The translations under genes were made by a program, and so were the position numbers. From positions 744,001 through 808,000 of the forward strand of contig NZ_CP014578.1 in the NCBI RefSeq assembly GCF_001634365.1: a stretch of DNA of 64,000 bases, written 5' to 3'. Below, one piece after another: positions 1 through 9,286 of the stretch. The first letter of the stretch is position 1. Every line of letters starts with the position of its first letter. The stretch comes from Paraburkholderia phytofirmans OLGA172 (lineage in GTDB: Bacteria; Pseudomonadota; Gammaproteobacteria; Burkholderiales; Burkholderiaceae). The notes under the pieces were generated by a model. It saw only the letters and a program-made list of their open reading frames with translations, was not told where the DNA came from and did not search any database.

Positions 1-234
1 CGTCGTGAATGGTTGCTGCCATTCGCTGGCGAAGGTATGGTCTTTCAGCGTCGCCAAGACGTTGTAGAGGTCATCTCCAAAGAAGACTGATGGCTCCCAC
101 CGCACAAACCGCCAGTACGTCATCGCGGCAAGCGCCAAGGCCACTACTATCCAAAGTGGTATCGCGATGCGTACTTCTGAGCGGGCGGGCGCCTCAAGGG
201 ACCGGGGTGGCAAGTTACTTAAGCGACTCTGCAT
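1..234 (-). CDS. Membrane protein, N-terminal part only (possible GT-C-type transferase)
   Basis: The complement of 234 to 1 is an uninterrupted reading frame of 78 codons from an ATG at 234-232 and runs off the left edge. After about 20 polar residues comes a hydrophobic segment (VRIAIPLWIVVALALAAM, about residues 21-39) followed by an acidic stretch FFGDDLYNVL. A first membrane helix followed by an acidic loop is the usual start of GT-C membrane glycosyltransferases, which use lipid-linked sugars and carry catalytic acidic residues in that loop. The family call is inference from this short stretch and the polysaccharide neighbourhood. It lies divergent-free upstream of the acyltransferase gene on the same strand, about 300 bp away. 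Confidence 0.6.
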   Translation of the reverse strand, partial: MQSRLSNLPPRSLEAPARSEVRIAIPLWIVVALALAAMTYWRFVRWEPSVFFGDDLYNVLATLKDHTFASEWQQPFTT

Positions 235-530
235 GGACTTTCTTGGGATGGTCGGTCTTGGGTGCGTGACGTGCACTGAGCTCAGTCCCGCGCGGCTGTT
301 GGCGGGACATATCGCATTTGGAGATGCGCGAATTATGACACATCGGAAGCGGACTCCCGTGGCCTGGGGTTTTGGAAGGAACCCTGTCTTCGTGCCTCCA
401 ATAAAATTGCTTCGTTTGAGGTGTTGCACGACCTCCGAGACGTCAAAAATTTGTGTACGGCAGTTCGCGCGCCGGTGCTGCCGGTTCGACGAGCTGGATC
501 GCAACTGCGACAAACGGCGCTAAACGGTCA

Positions 531-1742
531 CTAAGCAGAAGCGGCCGAGGCTTCATTCGCTGAATGCTCGGAAATGGAAGTTGGTGATGCCGGCCGATCA
601 GCTGATTCGCCGTTTCCGATTCGCCTCGCTATGTCCGCGCCCTTTCTTCGAAGTGGTGTCTCGAGCAACCGGTAATTCAGTTCGCTCAGAATGACGGTCA
701 ACGCGATCCATACCAGCAGGTACCGTAATGTATATCTCCCGTCGAATACTGTACGGGCTGGCTCAACGAACCACCAAATAGTTTTCGTTGCCTGAATGGA
801 AAACCAGTGAATCAGGTAAATTGAGTACGAGCGGGACCCGATCCATAGCAGAACGGTTTTCGCAATTGGTCCCTTGGCGATATAGTCGCCGTCGAATGAG
901 GCGATAAACACCAGCACAGATGCTATTATCGCGACCATTCCAGTTGAGAACGGTACGGAACTGATTTTTCTCGCCGCATCGGGCATTGATGCCATTAACA
1001 CAAGTAGAACTGCGACTATAGGAATCGCATACAGGCGATTTGCCAAGAACTTTGGATTCACCGCTTCTCGGAGCTTGGTGTTCGCGAATATAGCCAATAG
1101 AACCCCAAGGGCAAGCGCATCTGTTCTAAATACCCACCCGTAGGTCCAACTCGGACGATGAAGAAATATCTGTGCCACCACGACGAGCACCATGAAGTAA
1201 GCGATTTTTCTTCTAAAGAGAAACGCGGCGAATGGCAATAATATATAAAACTGTTCTTCGAGCGAGAGACTCCACCATGGCCCCGCATTTCCGCATTCCG
1301 ACCGAGGGAGGCAACCGACCATATGGAAGTTAGCGGTCTGAGTTACAACCGCTGCGAAGTCAGCTAAGTTCTCCCTGAAGTGGCCGAAGTACCCAGCGTG
1401 CCTGAAGATGACCCCACACGCGACGATGGCCGTTACCCAAAAAATAGATGTAGGCCAGATGCGAAACACTCGACGCACCCAGAAGGCGAATACGCGGCGC
1501 CAGAACGTCTCGTTGTCCGACGCAGAATCTAGGGTTCGGAGGAGGCTTCGCGCTATAACGAACCCCGATATGCAAAGAAACAAGTCGACGCCGGTCGTGG
1601 CACTAAAAAACAGGTCGAATATGTACACATAGTGGTTGCCCCATGACAGCACATATCTGACATGTTCAATAACCGTGAACAGGACGGCAAACGCACGAAG
1701 GGCTTCGATATCGTCAATGCGGCGATGGGCGTGCTGGATCAT
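531..1742 (-). CDS. Acyltransferase-3 family membrane protein (OafA-like)
   Basis: A 403-residue polytopic protein of the acyltransferase-3 family, which O-acylates (often O-acetylates) surface polysaccharide sugars at the inner membrane. Visible hallmarks are the His in the first helix (VIEHVRY, about residue 26), the Arg-rich motif FWVRRVFRIWP (about 86-97) and the family signature WWSLSLEEQFYILLP (about 155-169). About ten hydrophobic helices follow, then a polar tail without a C-terminal SGNH domain. The ATG at 1742 has no clear ribosome site. The donor and the acceptor sugar cannot be read from sequence; the neighbours point to O-antigen or capsule decoration. Confidence 0.88.
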   Translation of the reverse strand: MIQHAHRRIDDIEALRAFAVLFTVIEHVRYVLSWGNHYVYIFDLFFSATTGVDLFLCISGFVIARSLLRTLDSASDNETFWRRVFAFWVRRVFRIWPTSIFWVTAIVACGVIFRHAGYFGHFRENLADFAAVVTQTANFHMVGCLPRSECGNAGPWWSLSLEEQFYILLPFAAFLFRRKIAYFMVLVVVAQIFLHRPSWTYGWVFRTDALALGVLLAIFANTKLREAVNPKFLANRLYAIPIVAVLLVLMASMPDAARKISSVPFSTGMVAIIASVLVFIASFDGDYIAKGPIAKTVLLWIGSRSYSIYLIHWFSIQATKTIWWFVEPARTVFDGRYTLRYLLVWIALTVILSELNYRLLETPLRRKGADIARRIGNGESADRPASPTSISEHSANEASAASA

Positions 1743-2050
1743 GTAGCAGTTCGTAGGGTAAATGGCCGCGTAGAATTCCCGCGATTCTATCCCATCCGCA
1801 AGGCAAGGTGCCCGATTTGCGGACTGGGCAACCAGTAGCTTTCGGGCGCGACTGGCACGATTAGATGGTGGTAAGGACCGGTTGGCTTGTGACGTCTAGT
1901 CGACATTCGCGCCGGCTGTATAAATCCGGTCGGTGTTCCCGCGGGACTCCATGTTTGACTCCCTGCCAATCCTCAGTTCCGGCATGTACGTGCGGCGATC
2001 AAGGACAAAAACTGTGGCAAACTTGCCGCCTCAAACTGTATGGGAATAAC
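1743..2050. other. Divergent intergenic region
   Basis: 308 bp between the leftward acyltransferase and the rightward beta-propeller gene, so it should hold both promoters. A short inverted repeat TAGAAT/ATTCTA (1771-1776 and 1784-1789) lies near the acyltransferase start. No convincing -35/-10 pair or operator was identified. Confidence 0.35.
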
Positions 2051-2641
2051 ATGGAAAAGAAGCTGGCCGTGATGGCCGCATGCCTCGTCGCCGTAGTTGT
2101 GCAAGCGGCACCTGCGGCGCCGCTTGGAGACGATTTTACTCTCGCACCGTCCAAAGGTTTGGCAGCTCCCGTTCCTCTCAAGATAGAAAATGTGCTTGCG
2201 AAGCCGGTGTTAACGCGAGGCGCTCCTACGCAATGGGACGCTGTTGATGTTTTGAACCCGTCGGTTGTGCGATTGAACGGGAAGCTCTTCAACTACTACT
2301 CGGGTTATGACGGAAAAGTTTGGAGGACTGGAATTGCTACGTCCTCAGACGGTATTGTCTGGCGGAAATTTGACAGCAATCCCGTCCTGCAACCCGACGG
2401 AAAAAGCTGGGATGTTTCCTATATCGCGGCGAACGGAGCCGCCATAGTCTGGAAGGGCAAGATTCTCTATTTCTACCAAGGTCGTGATAAATCCGGGCGT
2501 ACACAGATTGGTCTCGCGACTTCCAGCGACGGGTTTAAATTCACAAATTATCCCAAGCCGGTATTTGCGACTGGTGCGTCCCATACGTGGGATAGTCAGG
2601 CAGTTGGTGATCCCTATGTTATCGCCAAGGACGGCTATTTA

Positions 2642-4278
2642 GTCGGCCCTGCAAAATTCAGTTTGCTTGACGCACGACGCCGATCGGGTATTTTGTCGGA
2701 GCGGGACGGTTAGCCCGCCGGAAGCGTTCCCGGTGCGCAAGCAGCGGATGCGACAGGACATCGGCGATCGAATGCAGCCAGGCGAGGACAAAAAAGATGG
2801 GCCCCAGACCCAGGCGAACAATCGCGCGTAACAGCCAGCGCAGGTTGTAGCCCGTGGCGCACAGCACGGCATGCAGCGCATCGCCGGTTTGTCCTTTGAG
2901 CCAGCAGCGACGCATACCGTGGTCGTGCTTCACATGGCCGATGATCGGTTCAATCGCCTGGCGTCGCTTGAGCCAACGTCGCTGCGTGCTGGTCAGTGTC
3001 CTGTGTTTGCCGCGATGAATCAGGTGTACTGATGATACCTCCACGTCGACGCCGCGAAACCCGAGATCGACCAACACGGTCTTCGGCTGTGGTGTACCGG
3101 GCAGGTCCTGCAACAGAATGGAGCTCTGTTCGAGTTGCTCGGCCAGCGTATGGCCGTCATAGGGGTTGCCGGGGAACGCCCGCGCACCGACGATCAACCC
3201 TTGTTTCTCCGTGATCGCGAGGCTCACCTTGACGCCGAACTCGTAGGGCTGGCGTGCCTTTCCTTTCCCAATGCATTCAACTTCAGGCGCATGCAGTGCG
3301 TAGAGTTTGTTCCTGTCCTTTGGACGTTGGTGGCAAATGCGCCAGGCCCGCTCAAGCCAGACGCGCAGTTGTGCCTGCCGTTCGTCTGAAGCTCCAGACA
3401 GCTTGCGTTCGATATCGCGCAGCAACCGTCCCAGTACCGTGCGCTGACGCTTGAGTACACGACGCAGGCGCCTGAACTGCTTCGCATGGGCATAGCCGCC
3501 CGCGCGGCGACGCAGTCGCTTGCCTTCGCGCTCGTACGTTTGCTTCAGCCCCAACCCTGCGCGTTGCGCCAACTGAACGAGTCTGGCCCGCGCCACCTCA
3601 AGCAGACGGCTGTCGGTCGGATACGCAATCGCCTTCTCCTGCACCGTGGTGTCGACAATCACGCGCTCGAATTCGACCGGCGTCACCGCCTTCATCTGCA
3701 CCGCAGCCGCGATCGTCGCCGCGAGCAGCTCCTCGACACCGGCTTCGCCCAGCGCCTGCCGAAAACGCACCAGGTTGGTCGGGTCGCACGGCAGACGCGG
3801 CTGGAAATACTCCTCGCCGCAGAAGAACTGAAAGTACACGTCCTGTGCCCAGCGCTCGCACACCGTTTCGTCACTCTCGTTGTAGGCGTGCTTCAGGTAC
3901 AGCAGACCCACCATCAGCCGCATAGGCAAGCGCGGACGTCCAGCCGCACTGACGCCACCGGCAAATTCCAGCGAGTTCGAGCCAAACAGGTCAACCGCTT
4001 CGCTCACCCGTCCATCGCGTGAACGTCGCTCGAACAGGGGAGCAAGCGTCGTTTCGATTGAAGCCCATGACATCTTCGTTGCCAACACGGCAAGCGGGTG
4101 ACGTAGATCAATCATCGCGTCCAGACGGCTACGAAAGAAATCAGGCGTGCTCATTGGCGACCACTCCGAAACTCCCAGAATCTTTATCAGATCGATATTC
4201 GTTCTGGGAGTTCTATTACCCTCCAACAAACTGCATCGCTTGGCCAGGCGGGGCTTCACGAACTTCTGCAAGGCCGAC
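2642..4278 (-). mobile_element. DDE insertion sequence (IS4/IS5/IS1182-like), 1637 bp
   Basis: The ends are imperfect inverted repeats of about 18 bp beginning GTCGGCC (left GTCGGCCCTGCAAAATTC; right end, complement, GTCGGCCTTGCAGAAGTTC). It is flanked by a 6-bp direct repeat TATTTA at 2636-2641 and 4279-4284. One transposase gene fills the element. It sits inside the beta-propeller gene, transcribed against it. Intact ends, a perfect target duplication and an open transposase imply a recent insertion. The family placement (IS5 versus IS1182) is uncertain from sequence alone. Confidence 0.9.
2658..4154 (-). CDS. Transposase, DDE type (IS4/IS5/IS1182 superfamily)
   Basis: About 498 residues from the ATG at 4154 (MSTPDFFRSRLDAMIDLRHP, a start typical of Burkholderiales IS5-annotated transposases). 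The frame is open further upstream to 4271 but that extension lies in the end repeat. An N-terminal DUF772-like region (LPMRLMVGLLYLKHAYNESDETV) is followed by the DDE core: FERVIVDTTVQEKAIAYP (first Asp), TVLVDLGFRGVD (second Asp) and the RRQAIEPIIGHVKHDH block (Glu). All three acidic positions appear present, so the enzyme is probably active. Confidence 0.9.
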   Translation of the reverse strand: MSTPDFFRSRLDAMIDLRHPLAVLATKMSWASIETTLAPLFERRSRDGRVSEAVDLFGSNSLEFAGGVSAAGRPRLPMRLMVGLLYLKHAYNESDETVCERWAQDVYFQFFCGEEYFQPRLPCDPTNLVRFRQALGEAGVEELLAATIAAAVQMKAVTPVEFERVIVDTTVQEKAIAYPTDSRLLEVARARLVQLAQRAGLGLKQTYEREGKRLRRRAGGYAHAKQFRRLRRVLKRQRTVLGRLLRDIERKLSGASDERQAQLRVWLERAWRICHQRPKDRNKLYALHAPEVECIGKGKARQPYEFGVKVSLAITEKQGLIVGARAFPGNPYDGHTLAEQLEQSSILLQDLPGTPQPKTVLVDLGFRGVDVEVSSVHLIHRGKHRTLTSTQRRWLKRRQAIEPIIGHVKHDHGMRRCWLKGQTGDALHAVLCATGYNLRWLLRAIVRLGLGPIFFVLAWLHSIADVLSHPLLAHRERFRRANRPAPTKYPIGVVRQAN

Positions 4279-5301
4279 TATTTATACCTGTATTACCTTG
4301 GGCAAGATGAAATAGCAACGCAGCGACTCGGCGTCGCCAGATCATCGGATGGAGTTACTTGGCAAAGGTCCCCGGCTAATCCGATCTTGGATGTCGGCGC
4401 TTACGGCGCGTTTGATGAGAACGGCTTGGGGGAGCCGAGCGTTGCGTATGCCCCGCCCTATTTCTACATGCTTTATACGGGGAGAAGCAATGCGGAGATT
4501 CGGAACCTGGGTTATGCGGTTTCGACGGACGGGATACACTGGAAAAAGATGTCGATCGCAGGTCTCATCACGGATCGGCAGCGCGCTGCTTGGAATTTGA
4601 AGGTCATTTGTGACTCGACCTTGCTTTCAATGGGGAACGGAAAATGGGCGGTGTGGTTTGGTGGTGGCGATAAGGCTGAGCCCGCACAGAATTTGAATGG
4701 CGAAGTTGGCATGATGACGGTCGATCTGACCCAAGGTCGGAATGTCGCGGAATTCGACGCAAACGCAGACTGGGACAAGACTCCGATCCGATCCACTGAT
4801 GTCGTACGTGGCTCCTTTCCTATTGAAGGGGATCCCGGTAAGCGCCATGCCTGGGTTGGCCCCTCGACATTTTTCACTTTCCCAATCGAGCAGACACCGT
4901 CGGACAAATCGCTTTTGGTTTCCGGTTGGGTGCCTGCTGCGACGATTGCGAAAACGACCAAAACGCAGGGGAGCGATCGTATTTCTGTTGTCGTCAATGG
5001 CACCGAAGTCGCGTCGAAGGAGTTCATCGATGACGACGTCTTCACAATATCAGTACCGCTAAAGAGCGTGCGCGTAGCCGCCCGTGATGCGGACTACGCA
5101 GAAGTTGAAATCCGCGCTAGTCGGTCAATGGTGCCCGCCGAGGCCGGAAGCAGTCCGGATACTCGACGTCTTGCGTTCACCTTAACATCAATCAAAACTC
5201 AATAGGGCGTCCTAAGGGCCGATTGTGTGACCGTCCCCGCCTAGGCTCGACTCCCTGCCAGGTTGCCGTAGCTGATGGCATTGTGGCGGCATCGTCTTTC
5301 T

Positions 5302-5327
5302 GCGGCGCCATCGCGAAATGGCGCCGC
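5302..5327 (+). terminator. Strong stem-loop, possible terminator of the beta-propeller gene
   Basis: Perfect 10-bp stem GCGGCGCCAT / ATGGCGCCGC with a 6-nt loop, about 100 bp downstream of the stop at 5205. The run after it (CTTCATC) is only weakly T-rich, so rho-independent termination is likely but not certain. The rest of 5206-5514 shows no gene. Confidence 0.5.
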
Positions 5328-5514
5328 CTTCATCAGCCGTATGAATGGTCAGGGTGAGACGGGGACAAATGTCCCGTGCTGGGTTGTGCTGCTATGAGGC
5401 TTGCAGACCGTATGAGTGCTTTCGTTCGCTCATACCTCAACCAATCCGGAGAGCGTGTCTGACCAGGAGCACCAGTTGTAGCGAACGTACAGATCGCGGA
5501 CAGTGGTGCGTCTG

Positions 5515-6558
5515 CTAACTCGCGTGGCGCTGCACCCAGCGCCGTGCGCGTCCAAAGAAGCCAGCATGATCGATGGGGCTGCCCGTTTCTGCGGATGTAT
5601 CGTGTACGAGGGTCTTATTCGCAAACTTCCCTTCCACGCGCTCGATGTCCGCTTGAAGCGATCGAACCCATTCCATGCGTTCCACCGCTGTTGCATGCTC
5701 AAGATAACAACGAGCCGAATCTAGCCCTGCGTGGAACATCAAGGAGCCTCCACTGCCGTCTCTGAGCGTGGCGGCGTTCTCGGGAATAGGGGACCAGATT
5801 CGGGCCTCGAGTTGTTCAATGGGCGGTTTAGTTGTGGATTTCGATTGGTATTCGACAAGAAAAGCCCAGTGACGCCCCGGCAAGGGAATTACCGTGAAGC
5901 CGTGCGGCTCAAATATCCGTCTTGCCCCCTCGAGAGAATAAGACATAATGTGTCCCCGACCGTGAGGGTCCAGATAGCCGGGATCTTCTTTCAGCACGTA
6001 GTTAGGTTGACCGGAATTGATCAAATAAACTGCCTCAGGTGCTGAGGTCTGTGCCATTTGCTTTGCGAGTGTGTCGAGCATGGACGGCGTCAAATGTTCG
6101 ATGACCTCGATACAGACACCTCCCTCGAACTTTTGATCAACGTCTGCGAGAGGGCACAGCTTGTAGTTCGGGTGTTTTGACCGGAATGCAGGCTCGGGAG
6201 GAAAGAGTTCCACTCCATAGAACATATCTGTTGCGTCGGGTAACGCAGCTGCAACCGCATCCAGCAGGTACCCGGGTCCCGAACCGATATCAACAAAACG
6301 GGTAATTGGAACCCGGCTGTAGAAGAACGTCTCGGCAATCCGCTGCAATGACGATCCGTACGCCCTTTCCTTTGCCGCACGCAGTTCCATTTCCCAGTAG
6401 GTGTCGCGGTAGTTTGAGACGGTACCGTCTTCCACTGCGCGCAGGAAACCTGGGTCTGCAAACATCGAGCCGCACGCGCCGCAGATGTAGTAGGCGATGT
6501 CATCAATCTTTTGGTAGGCGTCTACGGCATGTGATGAACAGACTGCACAACGAGTCAT
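5515..6558 (-). CDS. SAM-dependent methyltransferase with N-terminal zinc ribbon
   Basis: About 347 residues. The ATG at 6558 is preferred over an upstream GTG (6576) because GGAG lies 7-10 nt before it. The N-terminus has two CxxC pairs (CAVCSSHAV and YICGACGSMF), a rubredoxin-like knuckle common in class I methyltransferases of polysaccharide clusters. The Rossmann motif I is FVDIGSGPGYLLDA (about residue 92) and the motif after beta-4 is CIEVIEHLTP. The C-terminal 100 residues are not recognised. It probably methylates a sugar or another cluster intermediate; the acceptor cannot be told. A large IS21 element separates it from the membrane protein gene behind it. Confidence 0.8.
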   Translation of the reverse strand: MTRCAVCSSHAVDAYQKIDDIAYYICGACGSMFADPGFLRAVEDGTVSNYRDTYWEMELRAAKERAYGSSLQRIAETFFYSRVPITRFVDIGSGPGYLLDAVAAALPDATDMFYGVELFPPEPAFRSKHPNYKLCPLADVDQKFEGGVCIEVIEHLTPSMLDTLAKQMAQTSAPEAVYLINSGQPNYVLKEDPGYLDPHGRGHIMSYSLEGARRIFEPHGFTVIPLPGRHWAFLVEYQSKSTTKPPIEQLEARIWSPIPENAATLRDGSGGSLMFHAGLDSARCYLEHATAVERMEWVRSLQADIERVEGKFANKTLVHDTSAETGSPIDHAGFFGRARRWVQRHAS

Positions 6559-6847
6559 ATCTGTCTCCGGCAGCACGAGCGTGCCGCAAGTTGTCTAGTC
6601 AGTGGGATGTTTCAATCTATAACATACCGAAATTACCTGAGTGATATTACTTACAAATGTATCCGGATGTATTCGCCTTACGCGTTGTGCGCCTCGTGCG
6701 CTGGGACAAAGATTTCGTGCCCCAGCGCACTATTGATTGGGAGACGTCAAGCTAGTTTCGTGCAGATGCTCCCGGACGGTCAGTTGAAACTCCCCCACTT
6801 ATGGTCGCGCAAATTCCCCCACCCTGTGAAGCAGGACTAAGGGTTAT

Positions 6848-7618
6848 TTAGCTGGTTTTCGATTTCCGTGCAAGCGTTTCAGCGGCTTCCTTGAGGCGGT
6901 AGCTGTGGCCGTCGAATTCAAGCAGGTGGCAGTGATGCATGAGCCGGTCGAGGATCGTGGTGCTCATCGTGTTGTCGCCCAGGTATGCGCCCCAATCCTG
7001 CACAACGCGGTTGGACGTGACGACAACGCTTCGATGCAGTTTGTAGCGTTGATGGATCAGCGTTTGCAGCAGTGCGCCAGCGGCGTCGGGGATCGTACGC
7101 GACAGGAACAGGTCATCCAGCACGAGCAGATCGCTCTCGAGGATGGCTCGCAGCCGGGCTTCGCGCTGGGCAGTCGGGCTCAGCGCGTAACGGTTAAAGA
7201 ATTCGTCGGTCTCAAAATACTGCACCTTGTGGCCTTGCAGGACGGCCTGGTAGGCGACGGCCTTCGCAACGTGCGATTTGCCGGTGCCTGGTTTACCGAT
7301 GATCAGCGCGTTGTCGCCGGCGGCGATGAACTTCAGCGTGTGCAGCTGGAAGCAGGCCTGGCGAGGCACTTTGGGATTGAAGGCCCAGTCGAATTCGGCG
7401 AGCGTGAGTTTCTCTTCGAGGCCGGAGAGCTTGTAGCGGCGTTCGATGAGCCGGGACTGGCGGCGATCCAGTTCGTCCTGCAGGATCAGTGCGAAGGTTT
7501 CAAGGAACGGCTGCTGGGAGCCCTGGGCCTGCAACACGCGCGTTTCGAGTGTGTCGCGCACGCCAGACAGGCGGAGCTGTCCGAGAGCCCGTTCGATTTC
7601 CGGTAACGTCATGGTCAT
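6848..7618 (-). CDS. istB: IS21 IstB-type helper ATPase
   Basis: 256 residues, an AAA+ ATPase of the IstB/DnaC family that loads on target DNA and stimulates the IstA transposase. Walker A is GKPGTGKS (about residue 107), Walker B is LLVLDDL (about 166), and a sensor region VVVTSNR follows. The length is normal for the family. The start MTMTLPEIERALGQLRLSGV matches IstB N-termini. It is intact, although its partner istA is frameshifted. Confidence 0.93.
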   Translation of the reverse strand: MTMTLPEIERALGQLRLSGVRDTLETRVLQAQGSQQPFLETFALILQDELDRRQSRLIERRYKLSGLEEKLTLAEFDWAFNPKVPRQACFQLHTLKFIAAGDNALIIGKPGTGKSHVAKAVAYQAVLQGHKVQYFETDEFFNRYALSPTAQREARLRAILESDLLVLDDLFLSRTIPDAAGALLQTLIHQRYKLHRSVVVTSNRVVQDWGAYLGDNTMSTTILDRLMHHCHLLEFDGHSYRLKEAAETLARKSKTS

Positions 7619-7706
7619 GCTTGTGTCTCTCCAGTTGGAGGTTGAGGTTCGGCGCCGTGCTGCGCACCGAGGGTAAAGAGTTCGCCGTACTCGGCGGCAG
7701 GACGGA

Positions 7707-9198
7707 TCAGGGGTGATCCTGCGTAAGAGGTAGCTCTAGCTGCGGTGCCTGATCGAGACGCTCGAGTGCCTGTTCGAACAGCCGTTCGACGATCGCGCGC
7801 ACCTGTTTGTAGCGGTAGACGTGATGACGCAACGCGTGATCGCAGGCCTGCTCGACGAGCCGGGCGGGATACTTCTTCGCCAGACCAACGATGCCCCACA
7901 TGGCGCGATGGCCGACGCGACCTTCGCTATCGAACATGTGCTGGCACAGCGCCTTTGTTTGTGGCCCGATGTCGCCGGCGCTCGCGAGCAGGAAGGCGCT
8001 CTGGCGGGACGGATTGAACGGGCGTTCGTCTTCGGGCAATTCAAGCGAACCGGCCTGCAGGGCGCGAGCATGGGTGCGCAACAACGCCTGCGTACGGCGA
8101 TCGCGAATCTCGATGGTGGAATCGTATATGCGCACTGAAACGAGACTGCCGATCGGTGCAGGTCGTGCCGCATAGTTGCTGCGATCGATGTTGACAGTGG
8201 TGTCGTCCCCGACGGTACGCACGACCTCCGTGAAGTAGCGAAAGCCGGTGGTCGACAACGGCCGCAGATGCGGCCTCTCCTCCTGGAACATGGCCTCGAC
8301 CTGTCGCCGGGTGCTGCCATGGATGCGTTTGGCCGCCCAGTTTGCCTCCCAGTGCATCAGGAATTCGTTCTGGGCTTCGAGCGACTCGAAACGGCGGCCG
8401 GCAAGCGCGGTGCCCTGCGTATGTTGAATCGCGTTCTCGACGGTCCCCTTTCGATTCGGGTCCCGCACACGTGCCGGATCGGCGACGACACCGTAGTGCT
8501 CAAGCATCGCCTCGTAGAGCCGGTTGATCTCGGGTTCGTACAGGTCGGGCGTGATGACGCCCTCCCGGAGGTTGTCGAGCACAACGTAGCTGACCGCTCC
8601 CCCAAAGTAACGAAAGGCTTCTTCGTGAAGCTGGGCCCAGACCTGCTTGCTGGACTTCCAGACCACGCGCCGGAAACTGCGCCGCGAGTACCGCAGGGTC
8701 ATCACGAACAACCGCGGGCGTCGGTAGCGGCCGGTCTTTGGATCGCGGGTCAGTGCACCTTCGCCATAATCAACTTGAGCTTCTTCGCCGGGGGCGAACG
8801 CGAGACGGTCGAACTGCTCGGGATCAATGTGGCGCAAGGCGCGCACGAAACGCTTGACGCTCTCGTAGCTCGCGGTGAATGCGAACTGATCGACCAGATC
8901 CTGATAGATCGCCTGCGCGTTGCGCCTCAGGCGGACCTGCTGTTCGATCCACTCGCGATGCGGTTCGCTTGCGGAGCGGGCGAAATTGAACGTTGTGGTC
9001 TTGCTGGAACCGTCGGTAGCCGGTGGTCGCGGCGGTGGGGGAGTTTGCCGAAGCGGACTTCTCCGACTCGAAGATCGCCTGATAGCGACGAATCGTCTTG
9101 CGGTCGATGCCCGTGAGCCGCTGGATCTGGCGCTGGCTCTTGTTGCGCTCGAGTAATGTGAATACGGTGCTTTGCAGGTGCGGCTTCAAGACGTTCAC
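7707..9198 (-). pseudogene. istA: IS21 IstA transposase with a single-base frameshift
   Basis: Two overlapping frames make one IstA. The first (from the ATG at 9198: MNVLKPHLQSTVFTLLERNK, with HTH RQIQRLTGIDRKTIRRY) leaves register near 9030-9041. The second continues GSSKTTTFNFARSAS...EWIEQQVR and then MRALRHIDPEQ from 8846, with rve-type core GEEAQVDYGEG (first Asp), YVVLDNLREGV (second Asp) and a downstream Glu (NRKGTVENAIQ). The total is 1492 nt; dropping one base gives 497 codons, a normal IstA length. The likely site is a run of five G at 9037-9041, where reading one base fewer gives a proline-rich linker SPPPRPPATDGSS. The transposase is probably dead unless frameshifting occurs. Confidence 0.85.
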
Positions 9199-9286
9199 TC
9201 CCTGAACTCCTTCTTGTTCGAAGGAGACGAAGATAGACGTCCTGCAACACCTCTCCCGGCGGCTTTAGTGGCTCAGCCGACGGTCG

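Larger units (their letters stand above)
2051..5205 (+). pseudogene. Secreted five-bladed beta-propeller (GH43/GH32-like) protein, split by an insertion sequence
   Basis: The gene is in two parts, 2051-2641 and 4285-5205. Joining them through one copy of the 6-bp duplication TATTTA gives an open frame of about 503 codons that reads ...AKDGYLYLYYLGQDE across the join. The start MEKKLAVMAACLVAVVVQAA is a signal peptide, chosen because of GGGAA upstream and the signal itself; the frame extends further up to 1865 without support. Blade motifs repeat (GIATSSDGIVWRKF, GLATSSDGFKFTNY, GVARSSDGVTWQRS, YAVSTDGIHWKKM), typical of GH43/32/62/117-like propellers; a beta-rich C-terminal domain of about 150 residues follows. 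The substrate is unknown; the context suggests a polysaccharide. As it stands the protein is truncated after blade three and probably inactive. Confidence 0.85.
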
